Positions 37,207-46,353 of a stretch of 64,000 nucleotides of DNA are shown one piece after another. Every line of letters begins with the position of its first letter. The stretch's first letter is position 1. This DNA comes from Lachnospiraceae bacterium NSJ-143 (lineage in GTDB: Bacteria > Bacillota > Clostridia > Lachnospirales > Anaerotignaceae): the NCBI GenBank assembly GCA_022867625.1, contig JALIFM010000001.1, positions 372,001-436,000 on the forward strand, read 5' to 3'. The position numbers and the translations under genes were made by a program. The notes beneath the pieces are model-generated. The model worked only from the letters and a program-made list of their open reading frames with translations, did no database searches and had not been told where the DNA came from.

Positions 37207-37345
37207 CATACTAAATATACGTTACAGGATACATTGTTCCGTAACTTCATTATAGGAACGAGCGCAGGCAGTATCAATAATCAAAAAGTCAAATTTGTCC
37301 AATACGGGATATATTGGGGAAAGTGTTGGGAAGGGGAGTGTGTTT

Positions 37346-37927
37346 ATGGACAGGAGACAGCAAAAAACAAGAAAACTTATTTTTGACTCACTGAGCGGAC
37401 TGCTGGCTGAAAAAAGCTACAGTCATATCAGTGTACAGGAAATTGTGGACAAGGCCAATATAGGCCGAAGCACATTTTACGCACATTTTGAGACAAAAGA
37501 TGATTTGCTCAGGGAGCTTTGTACGGATTTGTTCAACCATGTTTTTTCACAAAGCCTTAATACGGAGAATACACATGATTTTTCTAAGTCCGGGAATAAT
37601 CAGTACTCCGCCATAACACATATACTCTACCATCTGAGAGACAGCCAGAGGGATATACTGGGCATTTTGACCTGCGAAAGCGGCGAGCTTTTCCTCAAGT
37701 TTTTTAAACGCTACATAAATGATTTGTATACAGACAAAATACTTGAAGGAATTAAAAAGGAAAATATGCGTGTGCCTTATAAATTTCTGGTTAACCATAT
37801 CACAAGCAGTTTCATAAATATGATACAGTGGTGGATTGAGGGAGGCCTGAAAGAATCGCCGGAGGAACTGACAGAATACTTTAAAGCGGTTATAAACCCC
37901 GTTGTAAAATGTAACAATCAGTTTTAA
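37346..37927 (+). CDS. TetR/AcrR family transcriptional regulator
   Basis: This 193-aa regulator has an N-terminal helix-turn-helix (residues about 8-55, with ISVQEIVDKANIGRSTFYAHFETKDDLL). The alpha-helical ligand domain resembles that of the TetR_C-type proteins of Firmicutes. The ATG at 37346 follows GGGGAG. An upstream in-frame TTG lacks a ribosome binding site. Divergent orientation to the MATE gene suggests control of that exporter. The ligand is unknown. Confidence 0.88.
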   Translation: MDRRQQKTRKLIFDSLSGLLAEKSYSHISVQEIVDKANIGRSTFYAHFETKDDLLRELCTDLFNHVFSQSLNTENTHDFSKSGNNQYSAITHILYHLRDSQRDILGILTCESGELFLKFFKRYINDLYTDKILEGIKKENMRVPYKFLVNHITSSFINMIQWWIEGGLKESPEELTEYFKAVINPVVKCNNQF

Positions 37928-37982
37928 ACGCAAAAGTTTATGGAGTTTAGCCCAAAGTTTTAATGCGCAGGAATAAAAGCAC

Positions 37983-38013
37983 AAAAAAAGCACTGCTGTG
38001 AGCAGTGCTTTTC
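37983..38013. terminator. Bidirectional terminator
   Basis: AAAAGCACTGCT pairs with AGCAGTGCTTTT around a short loop. It is shared by the TetR gene and the converging ArsR gene, whose stop codon it overlaps. Confidence 0.85.
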
Positions 38014-38386
38014 AGCCGGGACAGGTAATATCCGCTACACTTTCAATTGTAACATGAAGCGATTTGGTCATTTCGGTATCGGCGGCTTTATAATACATCT
38101 CTTTTCCTTCTCTGCGTGAAACTATAAGGCCGCTTGATTTAAGAAGCCTCAGGTGATGTGAAACAGCCGGACTGCTCATTTCTGTAAGGGCAGCGATATT
38201 AATAACACATTCCTCGCAATGGCAGAGAAGCCAGAATATTTTCAGACGGCTCGGGTCACCAAGCAGTTTTAATATGCCGGAAACTGAACGGGCCATTTCA
38301 TCTGAAGGCATATCTTTAATAATTTTTTCTTCATCTTCTCCGTGCTGGTGAGGAAGCACGTTATCTGTATTCTCATAATTAGACAA
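38012..38386 (-). CDS. ArsR/SmtB family metalloregulator
   Basis: This 124-aa winged-helix repressor has a recognition helix around SSPAVSHHLRLLKSSGLI near residue 74 and the wing SRREGKEMYY. A CEECV motif near residue 58 in the alpha-3 region and a His-rich N-terminal HQHGEDEE are potential metal ligands. The start is TTG at 38384-38386, with GGAGGTG about 8 bp upstream; an ATG 14 codons earlier has no such site. It is divergent from the HMA protein/P-type ATPase genes and probably represses them until Zn/Cd/Pb-type metals bind. Confidence 0.88.
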   Translation of the reverse strand: MSNYENTDNVLPHQHGEDEEKIIKDMPSDEMARSVSGILKLLGDPSRLKIFWLLCHCEECVINIAALTEMSSPAVSHHLRLLKSSGLIVSRREGKEMYYKAADTEMTKSLHVTIESVADITCPG

Positions 38387-38472
38387 TATATTGCACCTCC
38401 GTATACAATTATTATATTCTAAGGGCAAAAAAACAGCAAGATAAAAAATTGCTTAAATGTTTAATTTAACAG

Positions 38473-38501
38473 TTGACAACAGGTTTGAAATGAGATATAT
38501 T
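38473..38501 (+). promoter_or_regulatory. Sigma-A promoter of the heavy-metal efflux genes
   Basis: A perfect TTGACA and TATATT with 17-bp spacing, about 55 bp upstream of the HMA-domain gene. Confidence 0.75.
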
Positions 38502-38511
38502 ATATTCAACA

Positions 38512-38537
38512 ATTAAATAATCGTTAAATTATTAAAT
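38512..38537. promoter_or_regulatory. ArsR-type operator candidate
   Basis: ATTAAATAAT and ATTATTAAAT form a 10-bp inverted repeat with one mismatch and a 6-bp spacer. It lies just downstream of the -10 box, where an ArsR/SmtB repressor would block transcription. Confidence 0.5.
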
Positions 38538-38557
38538 AGAGAAAGAGGTCGGTTAAT

Positions 38558-38776
38558 ATGAAAAAGAGCTATAAAATTGATGTAGACTGTGCAAACTGTG
38601 CTAACAAGATGGAAGATGCCGCTAAAAAGACATCAGGTGTAAAAGACGCTACTGTAAATTTCATGGCGCTTAAAATGAATGTTGAGTTTGAAGACGGCCA
38701 GGACCCTAAAACTGTTATGCAGGAAGTAAGAAAGAACTGTAAGAAAGTAGAAGACGACTGCGAGATTTTTATCTAA
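38558..38776 (+). CDS. Heavy-metal-associated (HMA) domain protein
   Basis: This 72-aa protein is one HMA (ferredoxin-like) domain with a metal-binding CANC motif at about residues 12-15. It could act as a metallochaperone or as the detached N-terminal metal-binding domain of the P-type ATPase encoded next, which lacks one. An acidic C-terminal end (DDCEIF) adds another Cys. It is transcribed from the promoter just upstream, opposite to the ArsR gene. A hairpin lies between it and the ATPase gene. Confidence 0.9.
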   Translation: MKKSYKIDVDCANCANKMEDAAKKTSGVKDATVNFMALKMNVEFEDGQDPKTVMQEVRKNCKKVEDDCEIFI

Positions 38777-38803
38777 TCAGCAGCCTCAAAGAATCGTATA
38801 CAA

Positions 38804-38825
38804 GCGCCCCCTTAAAAAGGGGCGC
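38804..38825 (+). other. Intercistronic hairpin between the HMA and ATPase genes
   Basis: GCGCCCC and GGGGCGC form a 7-bp perfect stem with an 8-nt loop. No T run follows on the plus strand, so mRNA stabilisation or processing is more likely than termination. Confidence 0.5.
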
Positions 38826-38913
38826 AAAAATAAAGACAACATATGAACGATGAAACATATATTAAATTTATTGCCGTTTTTTGTGATTTTTATAGACAGA
38901 GGGTGAGGAGAGC

Positions 38914-40800
38914 ATGAACAGAAAACAGAAAAGAAATCTGATAAGGATAATTGTTTCGGCAGTATTGATGATAGCTTTAAAATATGTGCCGGTAAGCGGC
39001 GGGGCAAGATTTCTGCTTTATCTGGTGCCGTATATTATAATAGGCTATGACATACTTATAAAGGCATTTAAGGGCATCAAGAACAGACAGGCGTTTGACG
39101 AGAGCCTGCTTATGGCTATTGCCACTTTAGGCGCTATAGCCCTTGCGGTTTACGAGGACGGCGATTACACTGAGGCTATAGCGGTAATGCTGTTTTATCA
39201 GGTCGGCGAGTGGTTTCAGAGCTATGCAGTGGGCAGAAGCCGCAGAAATATAAGCGAGCTTATGGACATACGCCCGGACTATGCCAATGTAGAAAAGGAA
39301 GACGGACAGCTTGAGCAGGTAGACCCTGACGAGGTTGAGATAGGTACTGTTATAGTGGTACAGCCTGGCGAAAAGGTGCCTATAGACGGTATAGTGACTG
39401 AAGGGTATACAAGCCTTAATACAAGCGCTCTTACAGGGGAAAGCCTTCCGAGGGAGGTTAAGCCGGGCGATGAGGTCATAAGCGGCTGTATCAATATTAA
39501 CGGTATTTTAAAACTTAAGACAACAAAAGAATTCGGAGAGTCGACAGTATCAAAGATACTCGACCTTGTAGAAAACGCAAGCTCAAGAAAATCGAAATCG
39601 GAAGATTTTATATCAAAATTTGCCAGAATATATACTCCGGCTGTTGTAGTAAGTGCCATAGCCCTTGCGGTTGTTCCTCCTCTGATTCAAATGTTTGCAG
39701 GTGCAGGCCCTGCATGGGGAACATGGATATACAGGGCTTTGACATTCCTTGTAATAAGCTGCCCATGTGCCCTTGTAATAAGCATACCTTTAAGCTTCTT
39801 TGCAGGTATAGGCGGCGCGAGCAAGGAGGGTGTGTTGGTAAAGGGTTCAAATTATCTTGAAACTTTGTCACAGACTAAAACAGTAGTGTTTGATAAGACC
39901 GGAACACTTACAAAAGGCGTGTTTCAGGTAACTGCGGTGCACCCTGAAAAGATAGATGAAAACAGCCTGCTGCATCTTACAGCGCATGTGGAAAGGTATT
40001 CCACACACCCTATAGCCAACTCACTGAGGGCGGCTTATCCAAACGAGGCGGATGACTGCAGCGTTGAAAGTGTGGAGGAGATAGCCGGACACGGAATACG
40101 TGCAACGGTAAATGGCGATGTAGTATGCGCCGGAAACTCTAAAATGATGGATTCCATCGGAGCTCAGTGGCATCCGTGCGACCATGTAGGAACTATAATT
40201 CATGTGGCCATAAATGGAGAATATGTTGGGCACATAGTAATATCCGATGTTGAGAAGCCAAACTCAAAAGAGGCTATAACACAGCTTAGAAAAGCTGGAG
40301 TAACAAACATAGTTATGCTTACAGGCGATGCGAAAAACGTGGCAGACAAGGTGGCTGAAAGCCTTGGGCTTGATACAGTATATTCTGAGCTGCTGCCGGC
40401 AGACAAAGTAACAAAGGTTGAGGAGTTAATAGCAAACAAAAAGTCCGAAAAGGAAAGACTTGCTTTTGTAGGCGACGGAATAAATGATGCGCCAGTGCTC
40501 TCAAGAGCCGATATAGGAATAGCGATGGGAGCCATAGGCTCTGATGCGGCCATTGAGGCGGCGGACGTAGTGCTTATGGACGATGACCCTCTCAAGATAT
40601 CAAAAGCTATAAAGATATCACGCAAATGCCTTGGAATAGTGCACCAGAATATATGGTTTGCAATAGGTGTTAAGCTGATATGCCTTGTGCTTGGTGCGGT
40701 GGGTATTGCCAACATGTGGCTTGCGATATTTGCAGATGTGGGTGTTATGATAATAGCCATATTAAATGCAATAAGGGCGCTCTTTGTAAAGAACCTGTAA
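38914..40800 (+). CDS. Heavy-metal translocating P-type ATPase (Zn/Cd/Pb type)
   Basis: This 628-aa P1B-type ATPase exports metal ions across the membrane. The transmembrane metal site is C283-P-C285 in SCPCALVI, and D327 of DKTGT is phosphorylated. TGES lies near residue 174, the SERCA-like HP near 366 and GDGINDAP near 525. The N-terminal HMA domain is missing and is supplied by the separate upstream gene. ArsR regulators on both sides support Zn/Cd/Pb rather than copper, as does the CPC rather than other motif contexts, although substrate is inferred. GAGGAG precedes the ATG. Confidence 0.93.
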   Translation: MNRKQKRNLIRIIVSAVLMIALKYVPVSGGARFLLYLVPYIIIGYDILIKAFKGIKNRQAFDESLLMAIATLGAIALAVYEDGDYTEAIAVMLFYQVGEWFQSYAVGRSRRNISELMDIRPDYANVEKEDGQLEQVDPDEVEIGTVIVVQPGEKVPIDGIVTEGYTSLNTSALTGESLPREVKPGDEVISGCININGILKLKTTKEFGESTVSKILDLVENASSRKSKSEDFISKFARIYTPAVVVSAIALAVVPPLIQMFAGAGPAWGTWIYRALTFLVISCPCALVISIPLSFFAGIGGASKEGVLVKGSNYLETLSQTKTVVFDKTGTLTKGVFQVTAVHPEKIDENSLLHLTAHVERYSTHPIANSLRAAYPNEADDCSVESVEEIAGHGIRATVNGDVVCAGNSKMMDSIGAQWHPCDHVGTIIHVAINGEYVGHIVISDVEKPNSKEAITQLRKAGVTNIVMLTGDAKNVADKVAESLGLDTVYSELLPADKVTKVEELIANKKSEKERLAFVGDGINDAPVLSRADIGIAMGAIGSDAAIEAADVVLMDDDPLKISKAIKISRKCLGIVHQNIWFAIGVKLICLVLGAVGIANMWLAIFADVGVMIIAILNAIRALFVKNL

Positions 40801-40842
40801 GTTATGTAATGAGAAAACGGCGGAAGAAACGGATATGGTAAA

Positions 40843-41124
40843 ATGGAAGAGAAAAAAATTGCAGAATTTTTTAAGGCGCTTTCTGACACGACAAGAGTCC
40901 GTTTGATTTATGCCATTATGGATTCTGAGCTTTGTGTGAGTGAGCTTGCCCAGAGGCTTAATATGAACCAGTCGGCTGTATCGCACCAGCTTAGGGTACT
41001 GCGCAGCAGCAGTATTATAAACGCAAGGCGCGACGGAAAACAGATGTTGTATTCTATGGCTGATGGACATATAAAAAGTGTAATGAGACAAGCCGAAGAA
41101 TACTTAATGCATACAATAAATTAA
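40843..41124 (+). CDS. ArsR/SmtB family metalloregulator (second)
   Basis: This 93-aa repressor lies 42 bp after the ATPase gene on the same strand. The DNA-recognition helix is NQSAVSHQLRVLRSSSII near residue 46. A C-terminal alpha-5 segment, D-x-H followed by a second His 14 residues after the first, resembles the SmtB/CzrA zinc site with one ligand replaced. An ELCVSEL sequence near residue 27 gives a cysteine. It differs from the divergent ArsR upstream of the operon, so two sensors seem to bracket the same efflux genes. Confidence 0.88.
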   Translation: MEEKKIAEFFKALSDTTRVRLIYAIMDSELCVSELAQRLNMNQSAVSHQLRVLRSSSIINARRDGKQMLYSMADGHIKSVMRQAEEYLMHTIN

Positions 41125-41125
41125 G

Positions 41126-41165
41126 AAAAAAGGCCCGACAGCATATGCTGTCGGGCCTTTTTTTG
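41126..41165 (+). terminator. Strong Rho-independent terminator
   Basis: AAAGGCCCGACAGCATATGCTGTCGGGCCTTT is a near-perfect palindrome when split at its middle. It has a stem of about 15 bp and more than six T. Confidence 0.95.
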
Positions 41166-41741
41166 TGTCTGAAATGGAATTTGTACTGTTAAATAAACAT
41201 TTGTACATTGTGCTGATAACAAGTGTTAGTAAATTATACTTATTGTTAATCACTGTAAATTTTAAATAGATATAAGCTACAAAACGCTTTATTTGTCTGT
41301 TATCAGACATTTTTAGAAAATTGTGACATAATTTTAACAGTTATATTATAAAACGTGTAAAAAATGACTAAAATATAAATTTAACCGGTTAGTAGTATAT
41401 CACTTGAGATTAATATATGATAATATATATTAGAATAAATAAACTTATATAATGCCTATACAATATGTAAAAATCAATAAAATATTCATGCAAAAAATGT
41501 GCATTACCTATATTTAATTTACATTATTATATGCTAATTTGCATTAAGTCATACTGATTTTATTTAAAAAAATATACTTATTGCACAAATAAAGTGTCGA
41601 AGGTTTATTTGAATTGCGAATCGACAATAGGCGACATTAAGTGATAAAATTAAGTAAATTTAATTTTATTATTTTATGAAACACAAAGAGGAAACAAAAA
41701 GAAAGAGAAAAGTTACAAACGTTTAAGAGAGGGGAATAAGA
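41166..41741. other. Long AT-rich intergenic region, no gene seen
   Basis: This 576-bp stretch between the ArsR terminator and the CDF gene has stops in all frames. It contains a TGTCGA/TCGACA inverted repeat (41595-41626) and several TATAAT-like boxes but no convincing -35/-10 pair. Its base composition is much more AT-rich than the flanks. It may hold a promoter and regulator sites for the CDF gene, or a decayed element. Confidence 0.6.
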
Positions 41742-42698
41742 ATGGGAGAAGGCATTGGTAACAATAAAGAGCCTGTGGGGAGCAATGATATTTATACCAG
41801 AGAGGCAACTAAGGTAGAGGTAATAGGAGTCACTACCAATCTGGCGCTTTTCATTTTCAAGCTTCTGGCCGGTATACTCGGTAAATCCGGCGCCATGGTG
41901 TCAGACGCGATACATACGGCATCTGATGTGTTCGCTGATTTAATAGCCATAACGGGACTTCAGCTTTCAAAAAAAGAGGAGGACAAGGAACACCCGTATG
42001 GACACGAAAAGATAGAATGTATATTTACAGTAATGCTTGGTGTTGTACTGCTGGTGGTTGGCCTGTCTGTTGGCCGGTCAGCGGTTGTGGGAATATTCAG
42101 CTACATATCCGGAAACCGCGATTCAATACCTCAGCCGGGAGTTGTGGCGGTAGTTGCAGCTGTAGTTTCAATTGTATCAAAAGAGGTACTGTTCCAGTAT
42201 GTAATAAGAAAATCCAAAAAGCTCAATTCTCCTACACTTAAAGCCACTGCGTGGCATCACCGTTCAGACTCGCTTTCTTCTATAGGCGCTATGATAGGTA
42301 TAGTGGGAGCAAGGTTTGGCATTACAGTACTCGACGCTGTTGCGAGCCTTATAATATGCCTTATAGTAGTAAAAATCGGTATAGATGTGCTTATGACATC
42401 AGTTAAGAACCTTATAGATACTTCAGCTGATGCTGAGGATGAGGAAAAGATAATTGAAATTTGCAGGAGCTTTCCGGGAGTTGAATCCGTTATTGATTTA
42501 AAGACAAGACAGTTTGGCCACAAGATATATGTTGAGGCAACAATAGGGTGCAGAAACGATTTGGACCTTGAAGGAGGCCATGCGATTGCCGAGGGGCTCC
42601 ATGACAAGCTCGAAATGGAAATAAACAATATTAAACATGTTTTTATACACGTCGACCCGGTTGAATTCGGAGGAAAAGAGAATAAAATCGCGATGTGA
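41742..42698 (+). CDS. Cation diffusion facilitator (CDF) family transporter
   Basis: This 318-aa CDF protein is an M2+/H+ antiporter with six transmembrane segments (the first near residue 28) and a C-terminal cytoplasmic dimerisation domain (about 215-310). DAIHTASDVFADL near residue 57 carries the HxxxD half of the transport site and KATAWHHRSDSLSS near 167 the second half. A HPYGHEK motif lies between helices 2 and 3. The substrate is probably Zn, Mn or Fe. It follows the heavy-metal efflux locus but has its own leader. GAGGGGAA precedes the ATG. Confidence 0.9.
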   Translation: MGEGIGNNKEPVGSNDIYTREATKVEVIGVTTNLALFIFKLLAGILGKSGAMVSDAIHTASDVFADLIAITGLQLSKKEEDKEHPYGHEKIECIFTVMLGVVLLVVGLSVGRSAVVGIFSYISGNRDSIPQPGVVAVVAAVVSIVSKEVLFQYVIRKSKKLNSPTLKATAWHHRSDSLSSIGAMIGIVGARFGITVLDAVASLIICLIVVKIGIDVLMTSVKNLIDTSADAEDEEKIIEICRSFPGVESVIDLKTRQFGHKIYVEATIGCRNDLDLEGGHAIAEGLHDKLEMEINNIKHVFIHVDPVEFGGKENKIAM

Positions 42699-42765
42699 CG
42701 TGGTTAAAATAAAACAGGCGGATGAATTTTCATCCTACATGGTTTTAGAGGGAGAGGGGTTTAGT

Positions 42766-44340
42766 ATGAAGAAGAAATTGTTGGTTGTGGCATTAAGTAC
42801 AGTAATGGTAGTTTCGAGCCTTCTTACAGGCTGCGGCGGCAGTTCAGGCGGCAGCAGCTCAGGCGGAGGTTCGGCATCAGGTGGTGCGTCCGGCTCGGCG
42901 GAAACAACAACAGGCGGAGTTTTTAAGAGCGTTGAGACATTCGCTTACGGAAGCATTGACCCGCATAAGGAGTATTACTCATGGCACACACAGAAGTATG
43001 GCCTGACAGAAACACTCTTCAGAATCAATGACGACATGGAAATAGTTCCTTGGCTTGCTGAAGGCATTGAGATTGAGGACAACGTAGGAACCATAACACT
43101 TAAAGATGGAATATGTTTCTCCAACGGAAATCCTGTAACATCAGACATGGTAAAACGCAACATTGAAAGACTTATAGAGGTAAGCAAGAGGTTTAACTAT
43201 ATGTCAGAATGGACATATGAGACTCCTGATGACAAGACTCTTGTAATTACAACAGGCGACAGGGTTTACCCTACACTTAAGAATGACCTTGCGACACCTG
43301 AGCTTGCCATTATGGACCTTGATGCTACTACAGACTTTGACAACAACCCGATATGTACAGGTCCTTTCGTGGTAGATAAATTCGTTCCGCAGGGCGATAT
43401 AACCTTAAAGAGAAACGATAACTACTGGGATGGAGAAGTTAATTGTGACGGCGTTGTTTTCTACAGCATGAGTGATGACCAGTCAAAACTTATGGCTATG
43501 CAGAACGGCGAGATTGACGCATACGACAATATCACAACATCTGATATTGAAATATTCAGCGCTGACCCTGACAATTACACACTTGCTTCTGTGCCTATGC
43601 AGATGAGGTCATACGCGTTCCTTAATTCAGAAAAACTGCCTGACAGCGTGCGTGAAGCTATTGTTCTGGCTATAGACAAAGAATCCATAGCAGCTTTCCT
43701 TCCTGGAATGATGTCAGCAACAGAAGGCGCATTTGACACTGACGCTCCTTACGGCAAGGTACAGCCTCCAAAACGTGACATTGAAAAGGCAAAGCAGGTA
43801 CTTGAAGCTGACGGCTACAAGCTTGAAAACGGCGTATTCACAAAGGGAGGCCAGCCTCTTACAGTTACTATAAGCTGCTACCAGTCACGTAATATAGATA
43901 CAATAGCGGTTCTTATGCAGGAACAGCTCAATGCTTTTGGCATAAAAGCTGACATTAAGATTGTTGATGAACCTGATGGTACATATATGACTGACCATAA
44001 TTATGAGATTTGTTTATACAGAAGCATTACAGACAAGACAGGCGACCCTATGACATGGTTTGAGCTGGCTGTTGAATCTATTTCTTACCAGAACATAGCT
44101 GGCTTTGGAAACGAAGAAACAGACAAGCTTATTGAAGAATACCGTTATACGGTTGACCCTGATGAGCGTGCTGAGCTGGCAAACGAGATAATGCAGCAGT
44201 ACTATGACAGCAATACTGCACTTTTCCTCACATGCTATAACAGAAACGCTGTACTTCGCAAAGGCGCTTCAGGCTTCAGTGAGACTAATCCTTTCGAGTT
44301 CTACGGAGTATCTGCAAAGACAACCGTAGGCATTAAGTAA
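42766..44340 (+). CDS. ABC transporter substrate-binding lipoprotein (SBP_bac_5, Dpp/Nik type)
   Basis: This 524-aa extracytoplasmic binding protein has a lipoprotein signal with the LLTGC lipobox and lipidated C23. A Ser/Gly-rich linker follows. The SBP_bac_5 domain (about 45-520) serves peptide, nickel or opine importers. The ATG at 42766 follows GAGAGGGG. It is 67 bp after the CDF gene and heads a five-gene ABC importer. Metal-gene context hints at nickel or a metallophore, but a peptide ligand is equally compatible. A strong hairpin separates it from the permease genes. Confidence 0.9.
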   Translation: MKKKLLVVALSTVMVVSSLLTGCGGSSGGSSSGGGSASGGASGSAETTTGGVFKSVETFAYGSIDPHKEYYSWHTQKYGLTETLFRINDDMEIVPWLAEGIEIEDNVGTITLKDGICFSNGNPVTSDMVKRNIERLIEVSKRFNYMSEWTYETPDDKTLVITTGDRVYPTLKNDLATPELAIMDLDATTDFDNNPICTGPFVVDKFVPQGDITLKRNDNYWDGEVNCDGVVFYSMSDDQSKLMAMQNGEIDAYDNITTSDIEIFSADPDNYTLASVPMQMRSYAFLNSEKLPDSVREAIVLAIDKESIAAFLPGMMSATEGAFDTDAPYGKVQPPKRDIEKAKQVLEADGYKLENGVFTKGGQPLTVTISCYQSRNIDTIAVLMQEQLNAFGIKADIKIVDEPDGTYMTDHNYEICLYRSITDKTGDPMTWFELAVESISYQNIAGFGNEETDKLIEEYRYTVDPDERAELANEIMQQYYDSNTALFLTCYNRNAVLRKGASGFSETNPFEFYGVSAKTTVGIK

Positions 44341-44380
44341 TATCAGAACCGGCAATAAGCAATAATTAGGCTGTTATAAA

Positions 44381-44406
44381 TATGCTGCCGGTCAACCGGC
44401 AGCATA
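44381..44406 (+). other. Perfect 12-bp hairpin after the binding-protein gene
   Basis: Arms TATGCTGCCGGT and ACCGGCAGCATA pair perfectly, with only CA between them. A weak TTTA follows. It is probably a partial terminator or mRNA-stabilising structure that lets the binding protein be made in excess over the permeases. Confidence 0.7.
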
Positions 44407-44555
44407 TTTAAAAAATAAGAAGATACTGTTGATATTGGCTTATTTCATATTATATTCCTATTTGACATTGTAAATGATTTGACATGACGCGGTTATAAAC
44501 GCTGCGCTTTCAAGTCTTTGACAATGTTAAATGGGGAGAAAAGGAGTGAAAAAGT

Positions 44556-45485
44556 TTGCTCAAGTATATTATAAAGAGGTTAATCAACTTAATACCGGTA
44601 CTTATTGTACTTACATTGTTGGTTTTTCTGCTTATGTATTTAACACCTGGCGACCCGGCGCTTATAAGACTTTCTTCTCAGGGAGCTAATGTAACCGACG
44701 AGCTGCTGGCGGCTACGCGAGCTGAAATGGGACTTGACCAGTCTTTCTTTACAAGATATTTCAGCTGGGTAGGCGGAATACTGCACGGAGATTTTGGTAT
44801 GTCATACATAGACGATATGCCGATATTCCCTAAGCTTTTAGATGCCCTCATGCACACACTTGCTCTGGCAAGCGCAAGTACAGTTGTTTCGGTAATGATA
44901 GCAATACCTATAGGAATATTTACCGCAGTCAAGAAAGATTCAATACCGGATAATATTGTACGTATTTTCACATTTACAGGCAATGCCATGCCAAACTTCC
45001 TTATAGCTCTCCTTCTTATGTACCTGTTCTGTATCAGGGTAAGGCTGTTCCCTGTTATAGCCAAAGGAAGCGTACAGGGGCTTATGCTGCCGGCACTTTC
45101 GCTGTCGATACCTATGATATCTAAGTTTGCGAGGCAGACAAGGGCAGACGTATTGCAGCAGCTCAATGAGGAATATGTTATAGGTATGCATGCGCGTGGG
45201 GTAAAGGAACGTGTGATACTTTACAAAAATGTTCTGCATAACGCTCTCGGCTCAATACTTACAATTATCTCGCTTCAGATAAGGGTACTTATAGGCGGAA
45301 GCGTTGTTACAGAGGTTATCTTCCGCTGGCCTGGCGTTGGTTCATTAATTATGGATTCTATCGGAGGCTGTGACTACCCGACAGTACAGGGTGCTGTTCT
45401 TATACTTGCCACGCTTCAGATTCTTGTCAATCTGGCAACTGACATAAGCTACTGCATAATTGACAAGAGAATTGAACTTGAATAG
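44556..45485 (+). CDS. ABC transporter permease (DppB/NikB family)
   Basis: This 309-aa inner-membrane permease has about six transmembrane segments. The first is near residue 10 and the conserved LTPGDPA follows near 30. The EAA-like coupling loop is the VIGMHARGVKERVILYKNVLHNAL segment near residue 208. It forms the importer channel with the next gene product. Translation starts at TTG 44556 with AAAGGAG about 9 bp upstream. It begins 215 bp after the binding-protein gene, with a possible TTGATA/TATATT promoter at 44429-44456. Confidence 0.9.
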   Translation: MLKYIIKRLINLIPVLIVLTLLVFLLMYLTPGDPALIRLSSQGANVTDELLAATRAEMGLDQSFFTRYFSWVGGILHGDFGMSYIDDMPIFPKLLDALMHTLALASASTVVSVMIAIPIGIFTAVKKDSIPDNIVRIFTFTGNAMPNFLIALLLMYLFCIRVRLFPVIAKGSVQGLMLPALSLSIPMISKFARQTRADVLQQLNEEYVIGMHARGVKERVILYKNVLHNALGSILTIISLQIRVLIGGSVVTEVIFRWPGVGSLIMDSIGGCDYPTVQGAVLILATLQILVNLATDISYCIIDKRIELE

Positions 45486-45499
45486 TGGGGGTGCAGATA

Positions 45500-46351
45500 A
45501 TGAAAAAAGAGAAAGTCAAGATGAACAAAAAGCAGCTTAAAAAAGCTAGGCTGAAGAGGAAAACTATTATTTTAGGAATTATAGTATTAATAGTTCTTGT
45601 TTTAAGCTTTTTTGCACCGTATTTTGCTCCGAACGACCCTTATCTTACTAACGCCATAGCGGCAAAGCATCCGCCTACATCGGAGTTTCTGTTTGGCACC
45701 GATTATTTGGGAAGATGTGTGTTCTCACGTGTGCTTGTTGGAGCGCGTACGTCTATTTTTGCAACTCTTATGCTTGTTATAATGTCATTCATTGTTGGAA
45801 CGGCAATCGGAATAATATGCGGGTACTACGGCGGTGCTGTAGACAATATTATAATGCGTATCACAGATATACTTCTTTCCCTTCCGCAGCTGGTGCTTGC
45901 TATAGCAGTAGCCGGAATACTTGGCGGAAGCCTTGTAAATACACTTATAGCAATTGGAATAACAAGCTGGACATCTTACGCAAGGCTTGCAAGAAGCCAT
46001 ACTATGAGGATAAAGAATCTTCCATATATAAATTCATGCCGAATGACAGGCTGCAGCGATTTTCATATACTTTTAACCCATGTACTTCCTAACCTTATAG
46101 GTCCTATGCTTGTAAACGCAACACTTGAAATAGGAAGCACAATGTTGAGTATAGCGGGGCTCTCGTTCCTTGGTCTTGGAGTTGCTCCGCCAGCAGCTGA
46201 GTGGGGTTCAATGGTTAGTGAGGGAAGGTCATTCCTGCAAATTGCGCCTTGGACAGTATTCGCTCCTGCTCTTTCAATACTGTTTGCAGTTATGCTTTTC
46301 AATTATTTTGGTGAGAGCGTATGTGACCTTGCCAATTCAAATGAGGTGTAA
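45500..46351 (+). CDS. ABC transporter permease (DppC/NikC family)
   Basis: This 283-aa permease has a basic N-terminus, one transmembrane segment near residue 27, and a periplasmic FGTDYLGRCVFSRVLVGARTS segment near 70 typical of DppC. Five more segments and the coupling loop NSCRMTGCSDFHILLTHVLPNL near residue 190 follow. The ATG at 45500 has GGGGG about 9 bp upstream, just after the stop of the preceding permease. It works as partner of the DppB-like protein. Confidence 0.9.
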   Translation: MKKEKVKMNKKQLKKARLKRKTIILGIIVLIVLVLSFFAPYFAPNDPYLTNAIAAKHPPTSEFLFGTDYLGRCVFSRVLVGARTSIFATLMLVIMSFIVGTAIGIICGYYGGAVDNIIMRITDILLSLPQLVLAIAVAGILGGSLVNTLIAIGITSWTSYARLARSHTMRIKNLPYINSCRMTGCSDFHILLTHVLPNLIGPMLVNATLEIGSTMLSIAGLSFLGLGVAPPAAEWGSMVSEGRSFLQIAPWTVFAPALSILFAVMLFNYFGESVCDLANSNEV

Positions 46352-46353
46352 AT

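Noticed and set aside
41104-41310. 68-codon minus-strand frame
   Set aside because: It crosses a strong terminator and is AT-rich low-complexity sequence without a start signal.
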